From: [Scytonema hofmanni] UTEX 2349
GTDB lineage: Bacteria; Cyanobacteriota; Cyanobacteriia; Cyanobacteriales; Nostocaceae
Assembly (NCBI RefSeq): GCF_000582685.1
Contig: NZ_KK073768.1
Location: 1,547,600-1,611,599, forward strand
Length of the DNA stretch: 64,000 nucleotides
Direction of reading: 5' to 3'
A program made the position numbers and the translations under genes. The notes under the pieces were generated by a model, which searched no databases, was not told the DNA's origin, and saw only the letters and a program-made list of their open reading frames with translations. Each line of letters begins with the position of its first letter. Within the stretch, counting starts at the first letter, position 1. Below, in pieces: positions 8,209 to 16,315 of this stretch.

Positions 8209-9446
8209 TTTTGCAATACCTTATTTGTTTTATCAGATAGAGTTTGATTAATGAAATTGTAGAGTTTGGATTTCACTCTGCCCATTTCAAAATTGTCCTT
8301 GACTACTTCATAGGCATTTTGAGCCAAGTATAACGATTTTTCGGGATTTTTTATAATGCTTAATAAAAGAGTTTTAATCTCTGTTATTTTATTAGTTTCA
8401 CAAACGAAACCACAGTTCCAATTTCTGACAAAATCATTGCAAATAGCATAATCAGGACCACAGGAGAGAATAGGTTGTCCAGATGCCATATAGTCTGTTA
8501 GCTTTGTTTGGACAGATGAACGAACAATATGGGCAGATTCAGGCAGAAAAGACGATGCAACTAGTAATAAATTAGCTTGTTGTAAATATTCGGTAAGTTT
8601 CTCGTACTGGATAAAAGAACCGTATCTGACTTGCCAAGAATCCCAGTTTGCTTTATGGGATTCCCAAAACCCTTCGTTTGTGTAAAGAACTAATTCAATA
8701 TCTACTCCATCTTTTCTCATCTCGTAAATTGCTTCTGCGATTACTGCAATAGCATCATAGTGCATCGACCAAATAGCACCAGCATAAGCAACCCGGAAGG
8801 TTCCGCTCAGGTGAGGTGTAAAATTAGGGGTAGGTCTATTGGATAGATTAACGGGGTTGTGAACAACGAGCGATCGCTCAGGATAAACCTTATATCGCTC
8901 CGATAAGTCTTTTTCTAATTGGGAACTAATCATCAGCCAACCATCTGCTTGTTGGAGCACAAAATGGCAAACAGACTGAATATTTCCACTTAACCAACTA
9001 ATCTTACATGATGCCATCCAGTCATCCATAAAATAGATGAGGAATGGGATATTTAATTCTTGAATTACTTTATAGCCAGCGATTAAACCTAAAGGACTAT
9101 TTGGACAAATAACTGCTACTTCTGGAGAGAAATCATCAATCTGTTGACGGTCGGCAAGAGGTAGAGACTGGAACAATTGAAAGTTTATACTTTCTAGTGG
9201 GGGATTGAATAAAATACCTAAACGATTACTTAAATAGGGTAAAAAGTAGTTGGGAAAAGCTGCAACGTTCTCAGCTAAAGGAGGATAAGTTGGAAGACTT
9301 TTTAAATCTTTATTAGGAGCATATAGCATGAAGCTACTAGCAGGATAACTTTCAAAAAGATTAACGAGGGTTCGGTTAATACCTGTGCTTTCTGCATTTA
9401 ATGTAACGTCACTGATAAAAAGTAACCGAGGTAAATATTTATCCAT
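8205..9446 (-). CDS. Glycosyltransferase, GT-B fold
   Basis: A 413-residue GT-B transferase directly downstream of hepA. The start PRLLFISDVTLNAESTGINR is followed by LVNLFESYP; the donor half contains VVHNPVNLSNRP, FRVAYAGAIWSMHYDA and KLTDYMASGQPILSCGP. The EX7E motif is weak, so family 4 assignment is less certain than for the neighbours. It lies 24 bases from the ABC transporter stop and overlaps the epimerase start by four bases, placing it in one operon with both. In Anabaena sp. PCC 7120 several glycosyltransferases also follow hepA, which supports a role in the heterocyst envelope polysaccharide. A fragment of a homologous gene lies near 49.6 kb. Confidence 0.78.
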   Translation of the reverse strand: MDKYLPRLLFISDVTLNAESTGINRTLVNLFESYPASSFMLYAPNKDLKSLPTYPPLAENVAAFPNYFLPYLSNRLGILFNPPLESINFQLFQSLPLADRQQIDDFSPEVAVICPNSPLGLIAGYKVIQELNIPFLIYFMDDWMASCKISWLSGNIQSVCHFVLQQADGWLMISSQLEKDLSERYKVYPERSLVVHNPVNLSNRPTPNFTPHLSGTFRVAYAGAIWSMHYDAIAVIAEAIYEMRKDGVDIELVLYTNEGFWESHKANWDSWQVRYGSFIQYEKLTEYLQQANLLLVASSFLPESAHIVRSSVQTKLTDYMASGQPILSCGPDYAICNDFVRNWNCGFVCETNKITEIKTLLLSIIKNPEKSLYLAQNAYEVVKDNFEMGRVKSKLYNFINQTLSDKTNKVLQK

Positions 9447-9470
9447 ATTGTTATAAATTTAAATTCCTTC

Positions 9471-11324
9471 TTACTCTGTCTGACCTAGTTCTTGATATTG
9501 AGTTTTATGATATTCCCAAAGTTTGCCGCGTTGGTTAAGCAACTCTTGATAACTTCCTTGTTCTACTAAGCGTCCTTGTTCTAGTACTACAACTTTATCT
9601 GCCTTAGCAATTGTGGAGAGACGATGAGCGATCGCAATCACTGTTCGACCTACAGAAAGCTTTTCTAATGATTCTTGAATCAACCGCTCTGATAAAGAAT
9701 CTAATGCGCTGGTTGCTTCATCTAAAATCAAAATCTCTGGGTTTCTTAATAAAGCACGAGCTATAGCGATTCGTTGTCGTTGTCCTCCGGATAACCGTAC
9801 CCCCCGATCTCCTAACTGTGTTTCAAAACCTTCAGGCATTTCTAGAATAAATTCCAGTGCATTCGCTAATCTGGCAGCTTCTCGAACCTCATCTTCCGTT
9901 ACTTCTGATGTGCCGTAACTAATATTGTTCCAAATAGAAGTGTTGAAAATAAAAGTATCTTGACTGACTATAGCCATCTTGTGGCGTAATGTATTAATTT
10001 CATATTGCCGCAAATCAATTCCATCAATCAAAACATTTCCCTCGGTTGGATCGTAAAACCGGGCAATTATATCAGCTAGTGTTGTTTTTCCAGCACCAGA
10101 ACCTCCAACTAGTGCTGTGGTCTTCCCGCGTTCAATGCTAAGAGTAATGTTATGTAAAACTAGATTCTTGGCATCGTAGCCGAAGTCTACAGATATTAAA
10201 TCTATTGACCGCTTTAAACCCTTAAATTCAAGAGTTCCGTTATCAAAGTAAACTTTATCCTCGGTTGTCAATAAAGATTTTACTTTATCTACTGAACCTT
10301 GAAGCATACTAATAGTTCCTCTAACACCATTCACATCTTGAACAATTGGTACGATGCGAAACAGGACAAAGAAAAATCCTAACAAGGAAGCAACTTGTAG
10401 GGTTCCATTGGCAACAAATACAGTAAATGCAAAAATAATCATCCCGACAAGAAATGTCGTACCAACACCTTCAGTGATGGGCTTTAACAACGATCCAATT
10501 AAAGTAACTTTAGTATAAGTCCTGACTACTTCCTCACTAGCTTCGTAGTAACGCTTACGCTCAAATTGTTGAGTACCAAATGCTTGGATGGTGCGAATCC
10601 CGTTAATGAATTCTATTGCTGTTGAGGTAAATTTACTGTTGGCAGATGATAAACTGAAACTTTCTTCTCGCACTTTTGCATTTAGTGTTGATAATGCAAC
10701 GCCTAACAGCGTAAATAAAAGTACCGAGCAAATGGTAAGTTGCCACGATATAAAAATTATCGTTATTAAATATATACTAAGATTTAATGTCCTAGTTAAC
10801 AAAAATGATCCAGCACTAAAAGAATATTTTATTTTTTCAATTTCTGTTGTAATCGTGTTTATCAGATCGCCGGAACGAGTTTTAGAGAAGTAAGTTAATG
10901 AGACTTTTTCTAATTGTTCAAAAATTTGTTTACGTAAGCGATCGCCTAGCTGTAATTGAGCTATTTCAGTATATAAGTTTCCTAAATAATTAAATAATAC
11001 ACGTAGCCAAGTAGTTAATATAATTAGAGTAGATATTCGATATAAACGACTAATTGCAGATGTATTAATTCCTAATACCCAAATATCAAACCATTTTATT
11101 CCCGTTTGGATTGGTGTAGCATTAACAGTTGTTATGTTTTGCAAAAATGAAAGTAAAAAACCAATACTAATCCCTTCAAAAGTTGCTCCGAGAAAGGAAA
11201 ATACTAAAGCCAAAATGGCAATTTTTCGGAAAGTTTTAAACTCTCGCAAGAACAAATAGTTGTTCTCCCAAAACTTAGTCTTCTTAAACAAATTGCGGAA
11301 TTCTTGGTAAAGTTTGAGGTACAT
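9471..11324 (-). CDS. hepA: HepA-like ABC exporter of the heterocyst envelope polysaccharide cluster
   Basis: A 617-residue fused ABC exporter. The N-terminal half has about six membrane spans (first around residues 34-60, last around 310-330). The ATPase half has a Walker A (GGSGAGKTT, about residues 407-415), Q-loop (VSQDTFIF), signature LSGGQRQRIAIARAL, Walker B ILILDEATSALD and the switch histidine in IAIAHRLSTI. All catalytic residues look intact. HepA in Anabaena is a same-sized exporter required for deposition of the heterocyst polysaccharide layer. The identification rests on length, an adjacent HepC-like sugar transferase upstream and glycosyltransferases downstream, the same order as in Anabaena. 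A general lipid or polysaccharide flippase of the MsbA type is the alternative. Confidence 0.78.
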   Translation of the reverse strand: MYLKLYQEFRNLFKKTKFWENNYLFLREFKTFRKIAILALVFSFLGATFEGISIGFLLSFLQNITTVNATPIQTGIKWFDIWVLGINTSAISRLYRISTLIILTTWLRVLFNYLGNLYTEIAQLQLGDRLRKQIFEQLEKVSLTYFSKTRSGDLINTITTEIEKIKYSFSAGSFLLTRTLNLSIYLITIIFISWQLTICSVLLFTLLGVALSTLNAKVREESFSLSSANSKFTSTAIEFINGIRTIQAFGTQQFERKRYYEASEEVVRTYTKVTLIGSLLKPITEGVGTTFLVGMIIFAFTVFVANGTLQVASLLGFFFVLFRIVPIVQDVNGVRGTISMLQGSVDKVKSLLTTEDKVYFDNGTLEFKGLKRSIDLISVDFGYDAKNLVLHNITLSIERGKTTALVGGSGAGKTTLADIIARFYDPTEGNVLIDGIDLRQYEINTLRHKMAIVSQDTFIFNTSIWNNISYGTSEVTEDEVREAARLANALEFILEMPEGFETQLGDRGVRLSGGQRQRIAIARALLRNPEILILDEATSALDSLSERLIQESLEKLSVGRTVIAIAHRLSTIAKADKVVVLEQGRLVEQGSYQELLNQRGKLWEYHKTQYQELGQTE

Positions 11325-11615
11325 TGGTATTTTTAAACTGTTGTTTGAGCAGCATGTATTATCTTAATACATGGGAATTTATCGATTTTTGTATATATTA
11401 ATATACGAATGGAAAATATTTTTAAGTCTTGATGGAATAATAAAAAAACTACTAAATTAATCCACCATCCACCAAGAATGGCTTTTCCCAAAATTAAATA
11501 TACTAGGAATAACTCTAGTCTGTGTGCGATCGCAGGGATACAGCATATACATCACTAATTAGTAAGTCATGTATTATACTAGTATCCCATCAAAAGACTT
11601 AGCAAGTAGTTCAAA
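11325..11615 (-). promoter_or_regulatory. hepA upstream region (no gene)
   Basis: A 291-base AT-rich gap between the hepC-like and hepA-like genes, with no reading frame that looks coding. In Anabaena hepA has its own developmentally controlled promoter upstream, so this gap probably carries the hepA promoter. I see no confident -10 box or binding site, and the leader is not defined. Confidence 0.35.
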
Positions 11616-12395
11616 TCACGATGCTTGACTATCGAGATGCAATTGCTTCGATTCTGTCTCTACCTCCCAATAACCTGTAATTCCTGGTAATTTATTGAGT
11701 TCTCGTTGTTTCTCAGAACTTAAACGCACAGCTTCTTCCAAAGTCCAGCAACGGTGCCCGACTAAACTCATTTCGCCCTGTAGAACATTAAATAACTGTG
11801 GTAGATTATCTATATTGTACTTACGCATCCAATGCCCCAAGCGTGCGGCGTTTTGGTTTTGTCCTGTTTCAGACAAATCGTTGGAAGTTGTGCGAAACTT
11901 GATCGCCCGAAATAGTTTACCGCGTTTTCCTACGCGCCACTCACGCTCAAAAAATGTTCCTGGCGAGTAAATACGCATCAGCAAAACTAATATCAGCATT
12001 ATGGGACTGACTGCAACTAAAAATACTAAGGCAAGAATCCAATCAAATAGCTGTTGCAAAAATCTCCAAGGACTACCTTGTTTGGACAGATGTTCGGCAG
12101 AGGGTATGCGTAAAAATATTGGCTTCGATGCTTGTTCACATGCTGTAGCCCAAACTTTTACCCAGTACTCACCCAGCTTTGGATCTATGCGAACCAAACT
12201 TACTGGCGAATGTTCCAAACACTTTACTAAAAATTGCTCATTATCCAATGAAAGCAGATATGGCTGCAAAAGTTGTCCAGGAGCTTTCACCAACAATTGA
12301 CCTCTTCGCCACTGGAGTGTGCAGTATGAACTACAATCCTGGTCTTGCTTGGTAACAGTATAGTAATTAAAAGGTGGAATTATGGAAATTGTCAT
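11616..12395 (-). CDS. hepC: HepC-like initiating sugar transferase
   Basis: A 259-residue protein of the bacterial sugar transferase family (polyprenyl-phosphate hexose-1-phosphate transferase). A unique N-terminal region of about 110 residues precedes a strong membrane segment (FDWILALVFLVAVSPIMLILVLLM, around residues 117-140) and the catalytic domain: FFEREWRVGKRGKLFRAIKFRT, YNIDNLPQLFNVLQGEMSLVGH and LPGITGYWEV. These are the conserved blocks that place hexose-phosphate on a lipid carrier at the inner membrane. Its place just upstream of hepA on the same strand matches hepC of the Anabaena HEP island. The normal PRP motif after LVGH is altered (HRCWTLEEA), a variation also known in non-canonical members. 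Confidence 0.72.
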   Translation of the reverse strand: MTISIIPPFNYYTVTKQDQDCSSYCTLQWRRGQLLVKAPGQLLQPYLLSLDNEQFLVKCLEHSPVSLVRIDPKLGEYWVKVWATACEQASKPIFLRIPSAEHLSKQGSPWRFLQQLFDWILALVFLVAVSPIMLILVLLMRIYSPGTFFEREWRVGKRGKLFRAIKFRTTSNDLSETGQNQNAARLGHWMRKYNIDNLPQLFNVLQGEMSLVGHRCWTLEEAVRLSSEKQRELNKLPGITGYWEVETESKQLHLDSQAS

Positions 12396-13465
12396 ATGTT
12401 TTTGGGCTTATACAGTGGTAGATTGCCGACCTGACATCATAGGCTATCAAAGCCAAATACTCTTGCCGAATCTTAATTTTATGCTCCAAAAAGTGATATT
12501 AATTAGGTGGAAAATATGAAACTATAACTTGCCTTCTACGCAAATGCACATCTTTCAAAAAAAATTATAAAAGATGTATAAAAAAGTAACAACGCTAGTT
12601 CTTAGATAAATCTAAAAAAAATAACTCCACTTTTTTGTTCTAGCTTTTTGGAGCGGGATTCAATATCTAGAATATAAGATCCTGTAGAAATCACCATTGT
12701 TTAGATAGATTCTTTATTTAGTCTTTAAATAGCCCGTCTGTTTTTCAGAGAATTATTAAGTTGATATGAATCACTATGGTGGAACTACCCAATCGCTTTT
12801 TACTAATATCGTTAAGTAATCTTAACATGATTGTATTTTGGCTATCAAACATAAGCTTAATTGTCAGGATTCCGGTGAAGTGAAAGTCGCTAAAACTGCT
12901 GTCATATAAGCGTTTGCACAAAAAAGCCCAATATCAGATTCTCAATAAAGGTTTTTAAATTACCTTAACTTCGTAGCTTGTTGCAAATAATGTTTTTCTA
13001 GCTGAAATATTCTTTGTCAAATTATTAACTTTCAGCCTAAGGTACATAAGCGTAAATAAATCTCACTTTCGTCATACCTAGATCCGCACAAGCCGTGCGA
13101 ATAATTTCAAAACACGGTGAGGTCAGTCGGCGGAGTCGGTTTCCGTCCTGGCGAGTACCGAGGGCTAGAGATTTATTTTTACGGTTCTCTCTAAAGATGA
13201 AAAAAGCTGATATTGCCCAGATTAAAGGTATCATTGCTTTCGAGCCGTTCACCGTGTGATTACCTCGTAATAAATAATTGTATAAAATAACCATTTATAC
13301 TGAATTGTTTCTATACCATTTTGTTGTAGAGGTGCAACGAAAGCAATTATTAAAAATGTCACCAATCAAAAGTTGCACAATCGCCACTGACAATTCAAAA
13401 TGGTATTGATTGCCAATGTCAAGGCAGTATTAGCAGCTCACTAATTACGGAGGAAGTAGTAATAA
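12396..13465. other. Long intergenic region upstream of hepC, with an inverted repeat
   Basis: About 1.07 kb without a convincing gene. The half nearest hepC is AT-rich and probably holds its promoter. Between 13031 and 13260 the composition changes: a G/C-richer block contains a perfect 9-base inverted pair (ACACGGTGA near 13111 and TCACCGTGT near 13249) enclosing about 130 bases. An 85-codon frame on the minus strand covers it, but its amino acid pattern is not protein-like. The block may be a small mobile element or a structured RNA; I do not recognise it. Confidence 0.4.
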
Positions 13466-13831
13466 ATGAAACAAGTAAATTTTTTAATCATTTTTATCCT
13501 TTGTTTAGCTTTGGCTTTATTTACTCTAGAGAACACCAACCTAGGAACAATTTATATTCTTCCTGGACTACAGGTACAAGCACCGATAGCAGTTGAATTG
13601 TTATTAGCGACTGGTATAGGCGCAGTTTTTGCGTGGCTATTTAGTATGTGGACACAATTGCAGCGACAACTATTGTCTGGTCCACAACGCAAACAAAAAG
13701 TCCAAATTAAAGAACTAGAGTCAAAAGTTGAACAGTACCAAGCCGAAGTTCAATCCTTACAACTTGCGCTACCTCCTTCCTCTGATTCCTCAACAAAACA
13801 AACACAGACGAATGTGCCGAACACACGCTAA
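13466..13831 (+). CDS. LapA/DUF1049 family membrane protein
   Basis: A 121-residue protein with two membrane helices (residues 4-22, FLIIFILCLALALFTLEN, and about 37-60, AIAVELLLATGIGAVFAWLF) and a cytoplasmic coiled coil (KVQIKELESKVEQYQAEVQSL) ending in a polar Ser/Thr/Gln tail. The ALFTLENT..G..YILPG..VQ..I..ELLL pattern is that of DUF1049 (YciS/LapA-domain) proteins, thought to help assemble envelope complexes; its role in cyanobacteria is unknown. A clear GGAGGA ribosome site lies upstream. It is followed after 65 bases by scpA on the same strand and may be cotranscribed. Confidence 0.85.
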   Translation: MKQVNFLIIFILCLALALFTLENTNLGTIYILPGLQVQAPIAVELLLATGIGAVFAWLFSMWTQLQRQLLSGPQRKQKVQIKELESKVEQYQAEVQSLQLALPPSSDSSTKQTQTNVPNTR

Positions 13832-13896
13832 GTAGCGTCTAATAAGTCTACAGTTCAATTTATCCACTAAAATACCGACTTACTTAGGACTTGTTG

Positions 13897-14685
13897 ATGA
13901 CACCAGACGGGCTGTTGGAAACAATTGCACACCTGATTCACCAAGCTGAACAGGGGGAAATTGACCCTTGGGATGTGCAGGTAATTGAGGTAATTGACCG
14001 TTACTTAGAATTAATGGCACCGGAGACAACACGCATAGGCTATGAAGCTGATTTATCGCAATCTGGGCAGGCTTTTTTGTCAGCATCGATGTTGGTTTTG
14101 TTCAAGGCAAACACCTTAATGCAAATGCAAGCAGCGGCAGATGAACCAGATGTTGTACTAGATGATGTACTGCCAGACAACGATTCGGGGTTAGTATATT
14201 CTCTTCATCGGTTGCCATTAGAACGGGCATTGCGCCGTCGTCCGGCAGCGATGCCACCGCCAAAACGCCGCGTGACTCTGCAAGAGTTGATCGAGCAATT
14301 GCAGATCATGGAGAATCAACTCAAACTTGTACATAAAGTCAGCAAACCTATCCGTCCCCGGCATCAGCCCAGTATCCAAAGTATGCGGGCAGCATTAGAG
14401 TTAGCTCACCAGGAAAATTTGACGGAAGTGGCTGGAGAACTGGAGGAAGTATTGCATCTAAGAGCCACAAAATTGTGCTTGGAAGAAAATTGGTTGAATT
14501 TGGAACAACTAGTAGAATTGTGGACTCAGACAAAGAAACCATATCATAACAGTTCGGCACATAAATCAAAACACAGTCATCTAGTCAGCGTTTTCTGGGC
14601 ATTACTATTGCTGTCAGCTCAATCTAAGGTAGAGCTATGTCAAGAGCAATTCTACGAGGAAATTAAAATTCGCTTACTCTGTTGA
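13897..14685 (+). CDS. scpA: Segregation and condensation protein A
   Basis: A kleisin of about 262 residues. The N-terminus (LLETIAHLIHQAEQGEIDPWDVQVIEVIDRYLE) is the ScpA signature in which the helix-forming HLI..GEIDPWD segment binds the SMC neck. The central linker (LPDNDSGLVYSLHRLPLERALRRRP) and the winged-helix end (HLVSVFWALLLLSAQSKVELCQEQFYEEIKIR) follow the family order. ScpA bridges SMC heads with ScpB in chromosome compaction and segregation. I choose the ATG at 13897 over TTG codons six bases earlier because a GGAC ribosome site is suitably spaced. ScpB is not in the window, which is common because scpA and scpB are often unlinked in cyanobacteria. Confidence 0.9.
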   Translation: MTPDGLLETIAHLIHQAEQGEIDPWDVQVIEVIDRYLELMAPETTRIGYEADLSQSGQAFLSASMLVLFKANTLMQMQAAADEPDVVLDDVLPDNDSGLVYSLHRLPLERALRRRPAAMPPPKRRVTLQELIEQLQIMENQLKLVHKVSKPIRPRHQPSIQSMRAALELAHQENLTEVAGELEEVLHLRATKLCLEENWLNLEQLVELWTQTKKPYHNSSAHKSKHSHLVSVFWALLLLSAQSKVELCQEQFYEEIKIRLLC

Positions 14686-15021
14686 TTCTTCCAATACCTG
14701 ACTTGGAAGAGGGGGAAAGGGGGAAGAAGAAATTTTCATTTGTACAAGTAAGTGTACGCAGTTCTTTCAGGGCTAGTTGGGGCAACTGTAACGGGAGGAA
14801 CAACATAGATGATTTACAGATTTTGATCAATGCAAACCCCAAAATCCGATTAAATTGAAAAGATAACCGATCGCTTGTCATCTTGCGGAATAGTATACTT
14901 ACACGTAAACCGAACATTCGTGTTATCCGTGTTTTTCAGGATGACTTAGACTAAAAATAAACTGATGATTAAGTATCATTCGAGCAAAGTAAACTGGCTT
15001 GTGGTTGAGGAATAAACTTTT
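14686..15021. other. Intergenic region, no gene seen
   Basis: 335 bases between scpA and the nucleotidyltransferase gene. It contains a purine-rich stretch (around 14705-14730) and AT-rich DNA likely to hold the downstream promoter; a GAGG ribosome site sits just before 15022. No hairpin-plus-T-run terminator or RNA gene is evident. Confidence 0.4.
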
Positions 15022-16191
15022 ATGAAGGCGATGATTCTCGCAGCGGGCAAAGGTACTCGCGTGCGTCCAATTACCTATACAACTCCCAAACCGATGATTC
15101 CCATCCTGCAAAAGCCAGTGATGGAATTTTTACTAGAACTGTTACGTCAGCATGGCTTTGACCAAATTATGGTTAACGTTAGCCATTTGGCTGAAGAAAT
15201 TGAAAACTATTTCCGTGATGGTCAGCGGTTTGGCGTACAGATTGCATATTCCTTTGAAGGGCGAATTGATGACGAAGGTAAACTGGTAGGGGAAGCTATT
15301 GGCTCGGCTGGCGGAATGCGCCGTATACAAGACTTTTCGCCGTTTTTTGACGATACCTTTGTGGTGTTGTGCGGCGATGCTTTAATTGACCTAGATTTGA
15401 CAGCTGCGGTTAAGTGGCATAAATCAAAAGGGGCGATCGCTACCATTATTACCAAATCTGTCCCATTAGAAGAAGTTTCTAGTTACGGTGTGGTCGTCAC
15501 CGATGAAGATGGTCGCGTCAAAGCATTCCAAGAAAAACCGTCAGTAGAAGAAGCTAAGAGTACCAATATCAATACTGGTATTTACATCTTTGAGCCAGAG
15601 GTATTTAATTATATCCCCTCCGGCGTAGAGTACGACATCGGTGGCGAATTATTTCCCAAACTGGTAGAAATAGATGCGCCCTTTTACGCCATTCCAATGG
15701 ACTTTGAATGGGTAGATATTGGTAAAGTACCAGACTACTGGCGGGCAATTCGCGGTGTGCTGTTACGCGAAATTAAAAATGTGCAAATTCCCGGTCACGA
15801 AGTTGCTCCAGGAATCTACACTGGCTTAAATGTTGCCGTGAATTGGGACAAAGTGGATATCACAGGTCCAGTTTACATCGGTGGCATGACCAGGATAGAA
15901 GACGGCGCAAAAATCGTCGGTCCGACGATGATTGGTCCCAATTGTTGGGTATGTAGTGGTGCAACCGTAGACAACAGCGTGATTTTTGAATACTCGCGCC
16001 TGGGTCCTGGGGTAAGCTTGGTTGATAAGCTGGTGTATGGGCGTTACTGCGTTGATAAAACTGGCGCGTCCATAGATGTCAAAGCTGCTGCATTAGACTG
16101 GTTAATTACCGATGCTCGTCAAGCAGTACCATCTCATACCCCAGCTGAACGGCAAGCGATCGCTGAATTGTTAGGAACAAACGGCAATTAG
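15022..16191 (+). CDS. Nucleotidyltransferase, mannose-1-phosphate guanylyltransferase-like with left-handed beta-helix tail
   Basis: A 389-residue sugar-phosphate nucleotidyltransferase. The N-terminus MKAMILAAGKGTRVRPITYTTPKPMIPI is the classic GXGTRLXPLTXXXPKP donor-binding loop; VVLCGDALIDLDL holds the metal-binding Asp; FQEKP and NTGIYIFEP are further family blocks; DFEWVDIGKVPDYWRA closes the catalytic domain. From about residue 260 hexapeptide repeats (VDITGPVYIGGMTRIEDGAKI, IGPNCWVCSGATVDNSVIF) form a beta-helix. It probably makes GDP-mannose or a related nucleotide sugar in the cytoplasm for glycan synthesis. The exact substrate is inferred from family resemblance; glucose-1-phosphate is an alternative. 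Confidence 0.85.
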   Translation: MKAMILAAGKGTRVRPITYTTPKPMIPILQKPVMEFLLELLRQHGFDQIMVNVSHLAEEIENYFRDGQRFGVQIAYSFEGRIDDEGKLVGEAIGSAGGMRRIQDFSPFFDDTFVVLCGDALIDLDLTAAVKWHKSKGAIATIITKSVPLEEVSSYGVVVTDEDGRVKAFQEKPSVEEAKSTNINTGIYIFEPEVFNYIPSGVEYDIGGELFPKLVEIDAPFYAIPMDFEWVDIGKVPDYWRAIRGVLLREIKNVQIPGHEVAPGIYTGLNVAVNWDKVDITGPVYIGGMTRIEDGAKIVGPTMIGPNCWVCSGATVDNSVIFEYSRLGPGVSLVDKLVYGRYCVDKTGASIDVKAAALDWLITDARQAVPSHTPAERQAIAELLGTNGN

Positions 16192-16195
16192 GGAA

Positions 16196-16315
16196 TGGGG
16201 TATTGGGCAATGGGCATGGGGCATAGGGCATGGGGCATGGGGCATGGAAAGAAATTTGGCTTTATTCCCATTGCCCATTGCCCATTGCCCATTGCCCATT
16301 GCCCATTGCCTTTTC
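16196..16315. repeat. Heptamer repeats (CCCATTG type) forming an inverted pair
   Basis: The left part consists of irregular units of GGGCATG and GGGCAAT; the right part is five or so perfect copies of CCCATTG. The two halves are complementary, so the transcript could fold into a long hairpin between the convergent nucleotidyltransferase and speA genes and act as a terminator. The array reaches almost to the speA stop codon. Such heptamer arrays (STRR elements) are typical of heterocystous cyanobacteria. Confidence 0.85.

Noticed and set aside
13037..13294. 85-codon frame on the minus strand upstream of hepC
   Set aside because: Composition is not protein-like, there is no good ribosome site, and the region has an inverted repeat that explains its GC pattern better.
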